From: Antedon mediterranea
Taxonomy: Eukaryota; Echinodermata; Crinoidea; Comatulida; Antedonidae
Direction: 5' to 3'
Length of the DNA stretch: 60,000 bases
Assembly: GCF_964355755.1 (NCBI RefSeq)
Contig: NC_092674.1
Span: 8,439,001-8,499,000, forward strand
Both the position numbers and the translations under genes were made by a program. Every line of letters starts with the position of its first letter. The stretch's first letter is position 1. Shown one piece after another: positions 21,781-33,350 of this stretch. The notes beneath the pieces are model-generated. The model worked only from the letters and a program-made list of their open reading frames with translations. It did not search any database and was not told the DNA's origin.

Positions 21781-24700
21781 GGGTGCATTTTTTTTAGTCA
21801 TATTGCAATGAAGGCTGTTTACAAACCGAAAATCAATTTTGTTTTCTTCTTCTCGCGTCTCACATTATGGACCTCCGTCTCACATTATGGACCCCGTCGG
21901 GACATTGGCGTTTGGCGTGCCATATATACTGTTTAGGAAGGTTTATCGCAGTTTAATTTCTGTTTAGTTGTCTTAATTATTTTGCCAGTTAGTCAATCTT
22001 AGTTATTAATAGATTCCGATGACTCATTCTTCTCTGGCCATATCAAATATTTTTGTGACGCCATCGTCTTTTGTTTTTAATTGTCCACGCTTCCGTGGGA
22101 TTATTTGAATTCAGCCGTGAGGCGTCTGATGCACCCCCCCCCCCCCACCCCAGGGCCATAGTATCGTTTTTACACTTTTTTAAATCCCAATTGACTGAAA
22201 ATAAACCGTAAATGATTTCTTGTGTTAGTCATATAGTGAAGTGAAAATGTTATCTGAACTGTTGGCCTAATCTTATACTTTTGTCTCTCTCTCTCCCTTT
22301 TGTGACGTAAGTAAACACCAATTTTATTCTCATTAATATCATATTTCATCATCACCATAAAATCATCATATTATTATATTATTCATTATTATCACATTTG
22401 TGTTAATTTCTAAAAATGTCATTGAAAAAAAATTGATCAACTTCATCATTTTTATTGTAAATTCAAATTGTATTCCATATTACCTCGTTTTTTCATTAAT
22501 GTTCTACACTTACAAAAGAAGTTAGCACAAAGACGATATGCATCGAACTGCATCGTTAACCGTTTTGTTTCCAAACATCGTTATAACATATAATATTATC
22601 CTTATACATTCTTATTGTCATAGGCCAATATCTCATTTTAAAATATTTTACACAGAAATATTGATATTCCTATTGATGTTGGATTTAAAATTACTCAACT
22701 CCTGTTTCATGGGACACTCGCGGGACCGAGTCCCCTTAATAGAGGTTGCCCCGTGTGTTATAACATTATGTCCCTCATTCGTTATCATGATGGCGACAAA
22801 GTCCCCTTCATTATTGCATTTTCCCCCATTCTGCACAATGTAAACGGATAATTGAAATGGAATCTTTGTTTTCCAACCATTTTCTTATGAGTAATTCTCT
22901 AATAACATGCGGGCAGGTTCTTTGTTCACCGACGTAGCATTGCGGCCGGCTGGTCCTGTTCTCAATTAATGATTGATATGCCGTCTATAAATTCTACTGG
23001 TATTTGCGTTTAATCTTTGATCGTTTTAATATGGACAGTCCTCCAAGGCTCTGTTCAAACTCAGTAGTGAATTCAGCCTGAGAAAACTTTAGGTTACGTT
23101 ACGTTTTGAACGCGTAGACAAACACTATATACACGTATTTTTTACGAACTTTTTATCCGGCCCTGGCTATAGAGTCCGAGCTCAGTGTAAACGTAGGCCT
23201 ACCTTAAACCGGGTAGAAGAAACATTATATAAATAGGATTGTATATAAGATTCAAGTATAATATTCAACTATTCTATTGTATTTTAAAAAGCAAGTTAAA
23301 CTTTGTATTGCATATTGTATAATTTATTTACGGTACATTTTTAGTCTTTCATTGAATTTGTTTTACATTCGTGTTTAATAAAAGAGATTTTGTGTCACAT
23401 GTGAACTTCTATGCGTTTACACAGTGCTTATTATGTAATATGCTTCTTTGTAGCTTTTTGGTTTTTTAAATTTTATTTTAAAAAATTGGATTTTATCTGT
23501 GTGAACGCACCCTTATCGTGTGCCACTGTTATAAAAGTGAAATTTTAAATTAAAATTGTTTTATTATATTAAATAATACCGTGACACGGAATATACAATA
23601 CTGCGCTGACGCCCATAAATCTGTTTATATGGAGTGTTATTCAACATAATAAGGTTACATATTTACCCTTCTTGAAAATACAATTCAGCTAGTTAATGCA
23701 TCATATATAAAAGACCCTAATTTAATTATTTCTGCGGTGACAATTTCTTTTGTCGCTTGCACACATTTCCGTTCAAACTCAATACCGTACTGTACTATTA
23801 TACGGTGGAGTGGTGTGTTGAATTAAATATCTTCGATTTCTGTGTTTATCGGAACTTATGAGACGATCCCTTCATATGGTAGTCATTGCTACCTCGTGGT
23901 TCGGCGGCGCAGAAATAAACAGTGTTTATGCGATTAACGAGAGTCGTTTTCGTTTTAGATTCATATTAACTGTTTGCTAGTCAATGTACTAGTTTAACTG
24001 GCTGAGTGATTGTTACATTGTTCAACCGAAAAGGTTACCATTCGAAGCTTTTATTTGGCCATCATCTGAACGCTTCGTCGAAACAATGTTTTACAGGGCA
24101 TAAAAGTAAGTTTTGTCTTTTTTGTTGATTGTTGCTATACTCATAAAGTATCGGAACTGTTGAGGTGGTCCGCTGTCGACCAGGGTTTTTTTTTCATTGG
24201 GGGCTAGATCTGATCTTATGTTTTAAATACTGTTATGTTTATACAACGCTTTTATTAATGTAACATTTTGTATGAATAGGCTGTATACACATACCAAGAT
24301 ACAAACAGTAAAAACAGCCACTGCATAAACTGTATAGTTTAATCCAAAATCGCCATTAAGCGAATTTAGACTTACTAAATGCCCGGCCACAAAACACAAT
24401 GGAGTTTTGTAATTCAATTAACACATGCACTGTTTAAATGCAAAACAACATCCGGTTGTTTTTGTGCTGATGGTACTGCTGCCGTACATTTGTTTAAATT
24501 TGGTTGTTCTGCTGTTTAACCAATCTTGAGCTTTTTAAATATTTCTCTGTGTGAAATTTATTTGATATTGTTGTATTTGTATACTATTGTTTGTACCGTA
24601 GAATTGAATGTAATAGCTTTAGGCCCTATGGTGTTCCTCTATTTCAAGAGTGAACCAATACATTATCATTATAACTGCATGTGACCTGATAAAGATTGTT

Positions 24701-27370
24701 CATGTTTTCAGTTACACTATTACGTCATTATTTTCAAAAAGCTAAATATGTACGTGTCATCAGCTGTACATGGAGGTAAAAAATAAATTTATAATATTTT
24801 TTATTTCCATGATGATCTGTACGTCTTTTATATACTTTCGAGGAGGAAAGTATCGAATTCTGCTGAACTTCATACCAGAGAGGCCATTCCATCCAATCAG
24901 GGAAGAGAATGAAATTACATAATTTTACTCTTCCCTTGTCGATCCAATAGTGTTACAGTTCTTCAAGCCCGTAAATTGTAGATTTAGGCCTAGACCTCCC
25001 AACCTACTCGATAGTCTGCCTCCTTTCTAAAAATCTCTCGAGGAAAGTGTGTTCAATAGGCCATTTGAATGGCACATACCAGTAATAATTCAGATCAAAC
25101 ATTTGAATCGAAAAAAAAATTACTAGCCTGATAAAACTGTAAATAAAATTGTCAACCGGAAGACCTTTGTCTGCACATTGTAGAATTGGTTTAATTAGTT
25201 TCGTGCTAATTTTTATAGCTCCATGGTTTCGTTAATTCCTCCATGGTCTGGAATTCAATGAGTTGCTTGTTTTTTACTGTTTATTAAATATATATTACAC
25301 ATTTGTATTTGTTCGTTTTCATGTTTCGTAGGACAATACATCTTGAAATACAAATTGAACACCAGCCCTTTAGCCAATCAGAAGCACTGTACTAGCAATT
25401 CGTTGCGGTCAAGTAAAATTCCTCCTCCATTAAAAAAAAAAAGAACATTAGAGAAAAGCTATACGATAATTAACACCGCACTTATTATACTCCAAATGAA
25501 TTTCTTTATGAACCATGGTACTGTGGTATATTGTTATTTGTGTGTAGGATTGTGGGGGGTGGGGGGGGGGTGGTGATGGATCTACAGATTCAAACTGCTT
25601 ACTGTTGCTTTTTCTAACAACAGCAATCGGCCCACGTGACTAGAAGAATAGCTGTGCTCATCTTCAACAACGTGTTGATTTCGATTATGGTGTGTGTTTT
25701 TAAAATAAAATCATGTATTAAATTCTACCTTGTAGGCGTAAACCAAATCATGTAGTGTAGGCGACAAGCACATAACGTTAGAATATATAGTAAAGACGTT
25801 AGTTTTATGGTGATTATAAACACTATACTGCTATTATAGTACTCTATTACATTATAGGCCTATACACATTTTGTTTCATGAGGATTTTTGTATGATATGA
25901 TGTCGTAGGCCGGTTCCACTCTGTATAGGCCTACTTATCCAAACGCTAAACTACGGTTTCATGCCTGTTAACAGACTGAACCCGTAGGCCTAATAAAAAT
26001 AGGTATGTTTAATTTTATATTCGAATAATGTCGTGTCTATATTTTTAACTTTTTCAATCCAATTGTTTGTTGTAGAATAACTGGTTGCACGTAGGCCTAC
26101 TAGGCCTACATTACATCTGAATGTACGGTATCGGTTTTCCAGTGTTCGGTTATCTAGACGAATAGGCATAATATTAATAGCTATATATGCTTATTTTTAA
26201 ATTATTGCGTACGTTTTACCCACCGATAAATGCTAACATAAATAATTTGTCAGGTTGGTAAAGATACAAAAGTCCGCCTTCGAGAGATCCAAACTCATGT
26301 GGACTGTTAACAACCATTTTATGTCGTTTCTCCCAGAAAATCAATAATCTCAGATTCGTTTTATTTGTTGGAAGTTGAATTCAACGAACGAAGCTAAACA
26401 TATATTATTTATTTTTTATATTATTTACACACCTACTACCCTAGAGTAAACTTTTATTCAATTAATCAGACGCCTCCATCTTGAATCGAATGTCGAAGGC
26501 TAGGCCATGTAAACATTCTTATGTTGGCCGCGGGAGGCGATCGCCCGCGGGATCAGAGCAGTTATCCCGGCAGTTATACTCGGCGCACGTTATTTATCTG
26601 CATGTTATTTTCAAGCCTACCGCGCTGCAGCGCAGCACAACAATTTAAGCGCGTGAATTTGTTGAAGTCAAAACTGATGCGTGACACGTGATACGAAATC
26701 AACCAATGAACTGGAAAGATCACTTAGTTTTTATATTATTTCTTGGGAAAATTATATATTAAATACTTTTTTTTTCAATTCGGTGTATGTGTAATGCTTT
26801 ATATGATAAAAAAAGAACATTCAATAATTACAATTTACAATTCTTTATAATCATATTCGACGCACACACTTTTTATTCATTGCAATACATTCAAATACGC
26901 CTACTTTAGGTATATTTGTATAGTGGAAATTATCACTTGTATAAATATTATTCCATAGTCAGCGAACCGGTATTAATGTGTATATTTTTCATGTTACCTG
27001 AACCGATAGAAGTATATTTAGACTAGTATTATTTGGTTCATAATCCCAGAAATATAAATAACTGCAAATGAGGCAAATTATTGAAAATCACGTCACTGAA
27101 TACGTACGATTGATTTAGTCACCGATTGAATTGTTAAAGTATTTTTAGTACATAAAGGAGTTTGGGCGTAATTAAAGAAATAAATAATAGTTATGATAAA
27201 ATATCGAAGAGATAATTAGATTTATGATTGGCTAAACCTGTGGGCCTTTTATATCTTCGTGGTGGCAGAATTTTCCAGCTTCTGTATCGGTCTTCTTTTT
27301 CTTCTTTTTTTTTTACCATTTCAGACAATTATAATTCAATCAAAGCGCGCGTATGCTACATTATGATATT
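21781..27370. other. Unassigned AT-rich sequence
   Basis: Long gene-free stretch. Contains a C run (22134-22147), a G run (25554-25570), a transposon end relic at 21905 and many AGGCCTA motifs (25850-26110). The CpG-rich patch at 26460 is the only promoter-like spot. Confidence 0.5.
26460..26660. promoter_or_regulatory. Local CpG-rich patch, possible distant promoter
   Basis: In an AT-rich setting this 200-bp patch has GCCTCCATCTTGAATCG (YY1-like CCATCTTG), a 10-bp palindrome GGCGATCGCC (26536-26545) flanked by CCGCGGG/CCCGCGG, and GCGCTGCAGCGCAG. It could be a first exon or promoter for BCOR, 11 kb downstream. No donor was chosen. Confidence 0.25.
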
Positions 27371-27373
27371 ATC

Positions 27374-27526
27374 TTAAGCTCTCTGCCTACACTATCAAAC
27401 TTTATGTGACGAAAAATGTGATGCGCCCCTGACACAATTACGTCATATCACCGCTATATTTGGACTCATCACATTATTTTTCTCAAACTAGTTTGATTAT
27501 GGTTTGATAGTGTAGACAGACCTTTA
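27374..27526. mobile_element. AAAGCTCTG-family MITE copy
   Basis: TTAAGCTCTCTGCCTACACT with ATCAAACTTTATGTGACG at left and GGTTTGATAGTGTAGACAGA at right. Includes the GATGCGCCCC and ATATCACCGCTATATTTGG interior. Confidence 0.75.
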
Positions 27527-27589
27527 AAGGGGAATACGTGCCGACAACATAACATGTCATCCGTAGCTTCTTTTAAATGTTCAATTGGA

Positions 27590-27945
27590 AGCAATTTCTA
27601 AGCATCAAAACAGCAAACATGGTCGCCATTGAACATGTTTAAACAATAAGCACCAGAACATCACATAACACATGTCATCACTAAACACGCTTAAACAATT
27701 TCTTAAGCATCAAACATCAATAGGCCTACATGTCGCCACGACACGTCTAAACAATATCAAAAAGCACCAAAAAATGTCGCCACTGAACACACGTTTAAAA
27801 TAATTTATTAAGCACTAAAACATCATACACATGTCGTCAAAACACGTCTAACAATGTCTAAACACCAAAACAGCAGTTATGGACACCCTAAACACGTAAC
27901 AATCTCTAAGCACCAAAGCTATAGCGTCTAACAATTCGCAACAAC
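27590..27945. repeat. Degenerate tandem repeat, about 55-60 bp, six or seven copies
   Basis: Consensus ACATGTCGCCACTGAACACG, TTTAAACAAT, TTCTAAGCACCAAAACATCA. Copies have drifted and some carry short insertions, including one TAGGCCTAC. Confidence 0.75.
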
Positions 27946-29036
27946 CAGCATAACGGCCCTCCCCACGAACTCTGAATCATCGCACTGTGGCCGGCACGCA
28001 AACTAAACACGTCATCATCAAGTACTTGGAACTCCTAGACACATCACCATTGGAGACACTTTGGATGAATATTAACATAGTATAGCGTTCAATTAATTCT
28101 CTATTGTCAAGTTGTTGTTTACTAAATCCTATGCCAGACAATTTATTATATGAAAATTAGACAGTAATTGGCCACGGTTTGTGTACAGATTGTTGATTGT
28201 TTGTTACTGCTATTATTATTCATTGTAATTTTCGTTTTAGAACACCTAATTTACTTTGTTGTTTATAGTCTTAAGATTAATGACGCTTGGTTACCGAGTC
28301 GAGTCGACGTCTTCTTTGCTGTTGCCAGTAATTCGTTAGCAATTATCCCTTTATTTCCGCCTTAATAATTCTGTTTTATAGGGGAATGTGCCATATTTTA
28401 TAGGTGACCTATATAGTACAATTATTGTCGTATTTGCATTGCTCATAATTTGGTTAAATCAATATCAATCAATAATTGTATAAAATGTATCGGTTAAATG
28501 TATTATTATTATATTACTTCCCAAAAGACGTACTGTACTTAAATGTAGAAAATTGGTTTAATCTTATGAAAGCGTGTTAAGTTTGTATACTTATTTTCAG
28601 ACAAAAATCGTATGGTATACGTTGGTGGGATAGAACGAAACCGGGAAACCGCAATCACATTGCCTCGTCATTAATGTTTGCCACGTCACGTCATTGCAAA
28701 TACCATCCCCCCTCCCCCACCTCCCCCAAACAAAGAAAAATCAATATCAGGATTTTGCGGAATAACGTTGATAATACTTTGTTCTTATTCACTGCACCAT
28801 TGGTGCCTTTAAATATTAAAACGTAACACATCGGAACTGTGGCTGGTAATCGGTGGCCAAAGCCTGAAGCTATATAAAATTAATTTAATAATTCTCCATG
28901 GTCGGAGTACTTGTTTTGCACGTACGTCCTCTTAACCACCATCATGCAGCCTACCGGAAGTACGTATCATGATGGCGGACGTGACATGACATGCGTACTG
29001 TTAACCATACACATGTTTTCTTAAGTTTCTCATTAT

Positions 29037-29607
29037 AGGACGCACGCGCAACGCAAGCGAGGTGACCAATGACAAGCCACTGTTAATCCATCACTTGTGA
29101 TTGTAAAATCACTTACGTTGCGTCGCTAGTGGAAACCAAGCTTTAGTTTGATTTCCCCTAGGACGTAGCAATGTGCGCAATGCAAGTTATTGACCAATCA
29201 CGGCGTGATGGATTATTATGTCATTGCGTTGTGATATTGGTTAACTTACTTGCGTTGTGTCCTACTGAGAAACAAAACGAGTTGACCAATGACAAGCGAC
29301 AGTTCAAATCTATCGCTTGTTATTGGTGGTCTAATCACTTGCGATAAGTTTACGTCCTTGCGTTGCGTCCCAGTGAAAACCAAGCTTTAAAATTATAATA
29401 AATTTACGCAAGTACCATTTTATTGTGGTTCCCATTACAGTTCTTTTGTGTCTGTATGTAACTGTTTAAGCTTGGTTCTCACTAGGACGCAATACAACGA
29501 CGTAACGCAACGAAAAGTGATTTGACCAATCGCAAGCGATGGATTATTCGAACAGTCACGTGTGATTGGTCAACTCACTTGCGTTGTGTGTACGTCCTTG
29601 CGTTACA
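29037..29607. mobile_element. Three adjoining AGCTTGG-family MITE fragments
   Basis: Fragment 1 ends with CCAAGCT at 29142 followed by TTA and has lost its left tip. Fragment 2 runs to CCAAGCT at about 29386. Fragment 3 starts TTA+AGCTTGGTTCTCACTAGG at 29469 and breaks off near 29607 before a right end. All share the ACCAATCRCAAGC and GATTGGTCAACTCAC core. Confidence 0.7.
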
Positions 29608-29609
29608 GT

Positions 29610-32195
29610 ATTATTCCATAAATTAGGGTTTTAATTTGTTTCTCATCGAGTTTTACAATGGTTCGTGACTGCTCATGCGCGTCCTTACCCTTATCGACAA
29701 TGCGTGTGTACTTTTACACCAAAACGTGACCATCTTGTTTTATAATAGCTATTCTTGCATGTTTGTACGTTAATGGTTTATTATTACAATACGTCTATGG
29801 TTGTTTTTGGTTTTATATTTTGTTAGCTCAGTTTGTTTAGCTATAGTTCGTGATTTTCCATACACGTTTTGAATTATGGTCTTTTACCATTGCTATCTAT
29901 TCTTGTGTTTCATTTCTTCCGTATCTGTAACTCGAAATTCTTCATTCTTGCAATGTGTCTGCTTGTTTTTTTTTCAACCACAAATGTTTCTAATTTTAAC
30001 GGAGGGGAGGGGATTCTGTAATCGAGGGAGACCCTTGTTAGTCCAGGGGGAAACACTGGGAAACCCGGTTGATTTGTACGTTCGCCGGAGTTAATCTTTA
30101 TCCGTATTTGGAGGTTTTTTGTGGCGATAAGAAGGTGGAGACGTGAGACCTCCTTCCTGGGAATCACACACAGTCTGACCTGTGACACATAAACTAGGTC
30201 TGGTCTAGTACTATACTATCCCGTATAAACTACCGTTGTCAATGGCGTGGCTACTCATGGCTGACTGTATTTAGGTACGTATTTACTGACATGGGCATAG
30301 CATTAATATACTGTATTGGATGATGTTGATATTATTAGTAGAACTAGAGAAGACCCTGGCAGTAGAACGCACGCAGTTGTCTCGTGACACTGTTTATGGA
30401 ATCCTTGATTGTCTTTTTTTTTATTGTCTATTTAATCCTCCCGGCACTGATACACCGTTTACACTGTCGCCTACTAACCTCGCCTACTAACCAAGGCTAG
30501 GCCTCACACCACAGAAAAATGTATAGCACACTGTACAGCCTCTGTTATTGTACTGCAGTATGTTTGAAAGAACACGTAAAAATTGGTAGAGTACAGGTAA
30601 GGTACAGTTAGATATGTGGAATCATCAATGGTGAAGGCCAACTGTTCTAGTGGAAGCCAAAAGAAGACCAGGCTGAACTAACTCCGTAAAAAAAACCAAA
30701 CACGGCACTTCTGGAATGGATTTCTGTAAAATGAAATCTGCACATTTATTTCCATGTACAGTATTTGGTTTAAGAATATATTTTTATAAACGATGTTTTG
30801 GTGTTCAACGTTTGCATTTTTAGTTTCTTTTATTGGTTGAATGCATAATTGTTTTCATTCCATACACTGTGATGGTCAGGGTCATTTTGAATTGATTAGG
30901 GTTGCTATTGTTGAAAATTGTCACATGTTGGACGTGGTACCGTATCAGTGACGTAATGTGATATGATGTCACGTCATTTACGAAATGATGGTTTCTTGTT
31001 TGGTATCTGGCGGCGTTTGTTAGTGGTGGAGGAGATCCGGGAGGAGATCCTCCTAATTTAGGGAAGCAGACACATACCACCAATGTGAAGAAGCCGTAGA
31101 CAACCGGACGGGCACAAAGGTGTTAGATTTAACGTTAGTGCAGTTGTTGTGGATGCTAGGGTACTGATAAAAAGAGCATTGTTTGTTTTGTTTGTTTTAT
31201 TAGTTTCTCCACACATTTTAAAATAAAAGATAAAAATTACAAATTGCAAATAAGATGGACACATAACTTAAAGCATTAGTGATTTAGGTCAATGGGAGAG
31301 AGCACGGGGAGACAGACATTCAACCAATCAGTGCCCTCGATGTACTGCATGTAGTACAGAGAAGTGTGGAGATATGTTATGTGACACCACACATTATAGA
31401 ATACGCACCTGATGCTGTGTCGTTAAACGCTAATGTGAGACGGGTTTTTCTACGTATGGGATGTGTCTATTCGTGGTGTCACAGACGTTTAACTGAGCAT
31501 CTGACATGTGAGAATACCTCTGATTTCGTAATATTATAGCACACAAATAATAGCTACGTTAAATGCCAATGAGACGTTTTGTACGCGTACTTTCCGTCCC
31601 AAGCGTTGAACCGAGCAGGTCCTGAGCGGATCGTGTAACGACATTATTAAGAAACCCGTTGTCCTGTGGTTTTCTATTTTGGCGGATATCCAATACCTAA
31701 AGTTGATAATTAAAAAGCGATCTGAATACAGTTTTCGCTTTAGTGTATTTTCTATGAAAACAAAACTAGGAATGTAAATCGGAAAATTGCATGCAGTTGT
31801 ATCTTATGATTTACTTCCGTGTTTATAAATAGATTTCCCATTATATAATTTCTTTAACAAAAATGCTATTTGGACACGCGAATTAGGCCCTATGATTGTT
31901 TACATCCTTCTCGTTGTTTTCTTCGTTTCGTCCCTTTAGATGTCTTGTCGGGTTTGATGTTTTCAATAGAGCTCATTCGTGACGTTAGCATGGCATTGCA
32001 AGTGAGTAGGCCTAACTGTCGCCAATGTTGTTCAATATCTCATAACAGGGTACGGTCTATCGTTTTTATGCTTTTATATTATAGGCTATCTTTGCGAATA
32101 GAATAATTTTAAATATGCTCGTAATGCATTGCATTAGACGGCATCATTTAGTATAGGGTGTATAGACTATGACGCTGCATCGCTGCAGTAGCTAC
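29610..32195. other. Unassigned sequence
   Basis: Slightly higher GC than its surroundings but no exon recognised. Overlapping frames at 29876-30188 and 30820-31264 lack motifs. Confidence 0.45.
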
Positions 32196-32199
32196 TATC

Positions 32200-32332
32200 A
32201 CTTGCTTTCCCAACAACTGGACGATACATAAGGACGTACGCGCGCGAATGATTTGGTAAAATACTGTTGGTCAAATGACTTGCGTTGCACGTATACGTCT
32301 ACGCGTTGCGTCAGATATGTGGGAACTATTTC
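32200..32332. mobile_element. Worn AGCTTGG-family MITE fragment
   Basis: AAGGACGTACGCGC, TTGGTCAAATGACTTGCGTTG and GCGTTGCGTC blocks in the family order, without intact ends. Confidence 0.45.
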
Positions 32333-32824
32333 TTTGATTACGATAAAACTTGAAGCCTACTGGGTATACGTAGTAAAGTTCGTGTATACGTAATAATGTT
32401 ACTTTTAGTATTTACGGATAACGTCGGTGTTTCGAGACTGGTATATTACATTTCTTGATGAGATACGGCACTTAGCGTAGAATGTTCACTTTATCGACCG
32501 CGATGTACTTGCAGTACCGGAATAAGGCATATTTTCATCCACCATGCATAATGTATCATATTATGGGCTAGGATTTATAGCATAAAACTCACTACCAGTT
32601 TTGAAAGAATATTACATATTAAACGTACCACCAGCACTTTCAGTGGAAATGTGTTTTAACATATTGAAACTTGGTATTTTGTCTTTGTTCCTCCATTTTA
32701 TCGATGAATTATATATTTTTATGTGTCTTTTGTACGGTATTGTTCCATTTCTTTTTCAGCGCCACGATGGTTACCGTTTAAACTCGGGAAAAATAACAAT
32801 GTAAAGGCCAAGTGTGAATTTGAA

Positions 32825-33245
32825 TTACCGTATATTTATTTGAATAAACGCCCCGCTTTAAATAAACGCCTCTCTTGAATAAACGTCCCCCATAGAACAT
32901 CGTTTTGAATAAACGCCCCCCCCCCCCCCCCCACACACACACACTTCTAATAAATACCTCGGGGCCTTTATGTATTTCCTCGAATAAACGCCCGGCCACA
33001 TGCATTATATACAGAATACAACACATTTTTATTTGTAGTAGAATATTCATTGATTGACATGATTTACGATTTACCAAGCATTTTGACTTTTTACTGTATT
33101 TTATTCCTTCTCGATATGAATTGTGTTGTATTTTTCACATCTATGAGGTATTTATTTGATTATACATGTTACCATTATTACACTCAAGACGCCGTCCTAA
33201 AAACCCTCAACGCCCTGAGCGTTTTTATTCGAATAAATACGGTAA
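32825..33245. mobile_element. MITE with TTACCGTATTTATT ends and AATAAACGCCC repeats
   Basis: Left TTACCGTATATTTATTTGAA and the reverse complement of the right end (TTACCGTATTTATTCGAATA) match with a 2-base indel. The first 170 bp hold about six GAATAAACGCC units, a C run (32917-32933) and an AC run. The minus-strand frame over this part is a repeat artefact. Confidence 0.7.
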
Positions 33246-33257
33246 CACATAATAATG

Positions 33258-33350
33258 ACTAGTTTGCCAAAAAAGTGTGATGTGACCATATATGATGGTG
33301 ATGTGACCAAATATGGTGTATATAAAGTTTGATAGTGTAGACAGAGCTTT
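33258..33350. mobile_element. AAAGCTCTG-family MITE, right part
   Basis: Begins ACTAGTTTGCC, has GTGTGATGTGACC twice, and ends GATAGTGTAGACAGAGCTTT. It directly follows the right end of the 32825-33245 element. Confidence 0.65.

Noticed and set aside
28168-28365. 65-codon frame with a Leu/Ile-rich hydrophobic run resembling a membrane segment.
   Set aside because: AT-rich DNA often gives such runs; no start context, splice signal or homology.
29876-30188. Opposing frames of 72 and 92 codons in a slightly GC-richer area.
   Set aside because: They overlap on both strands, and neither has motif or splice support.
32778-33077. 99-codon minus-strand frame with Gly-rich and repeated RLFK/GVYLKR peptides.
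   Set aside because: It reads the AATAAACGCCC repeats and the poly-C tract of a MITE.
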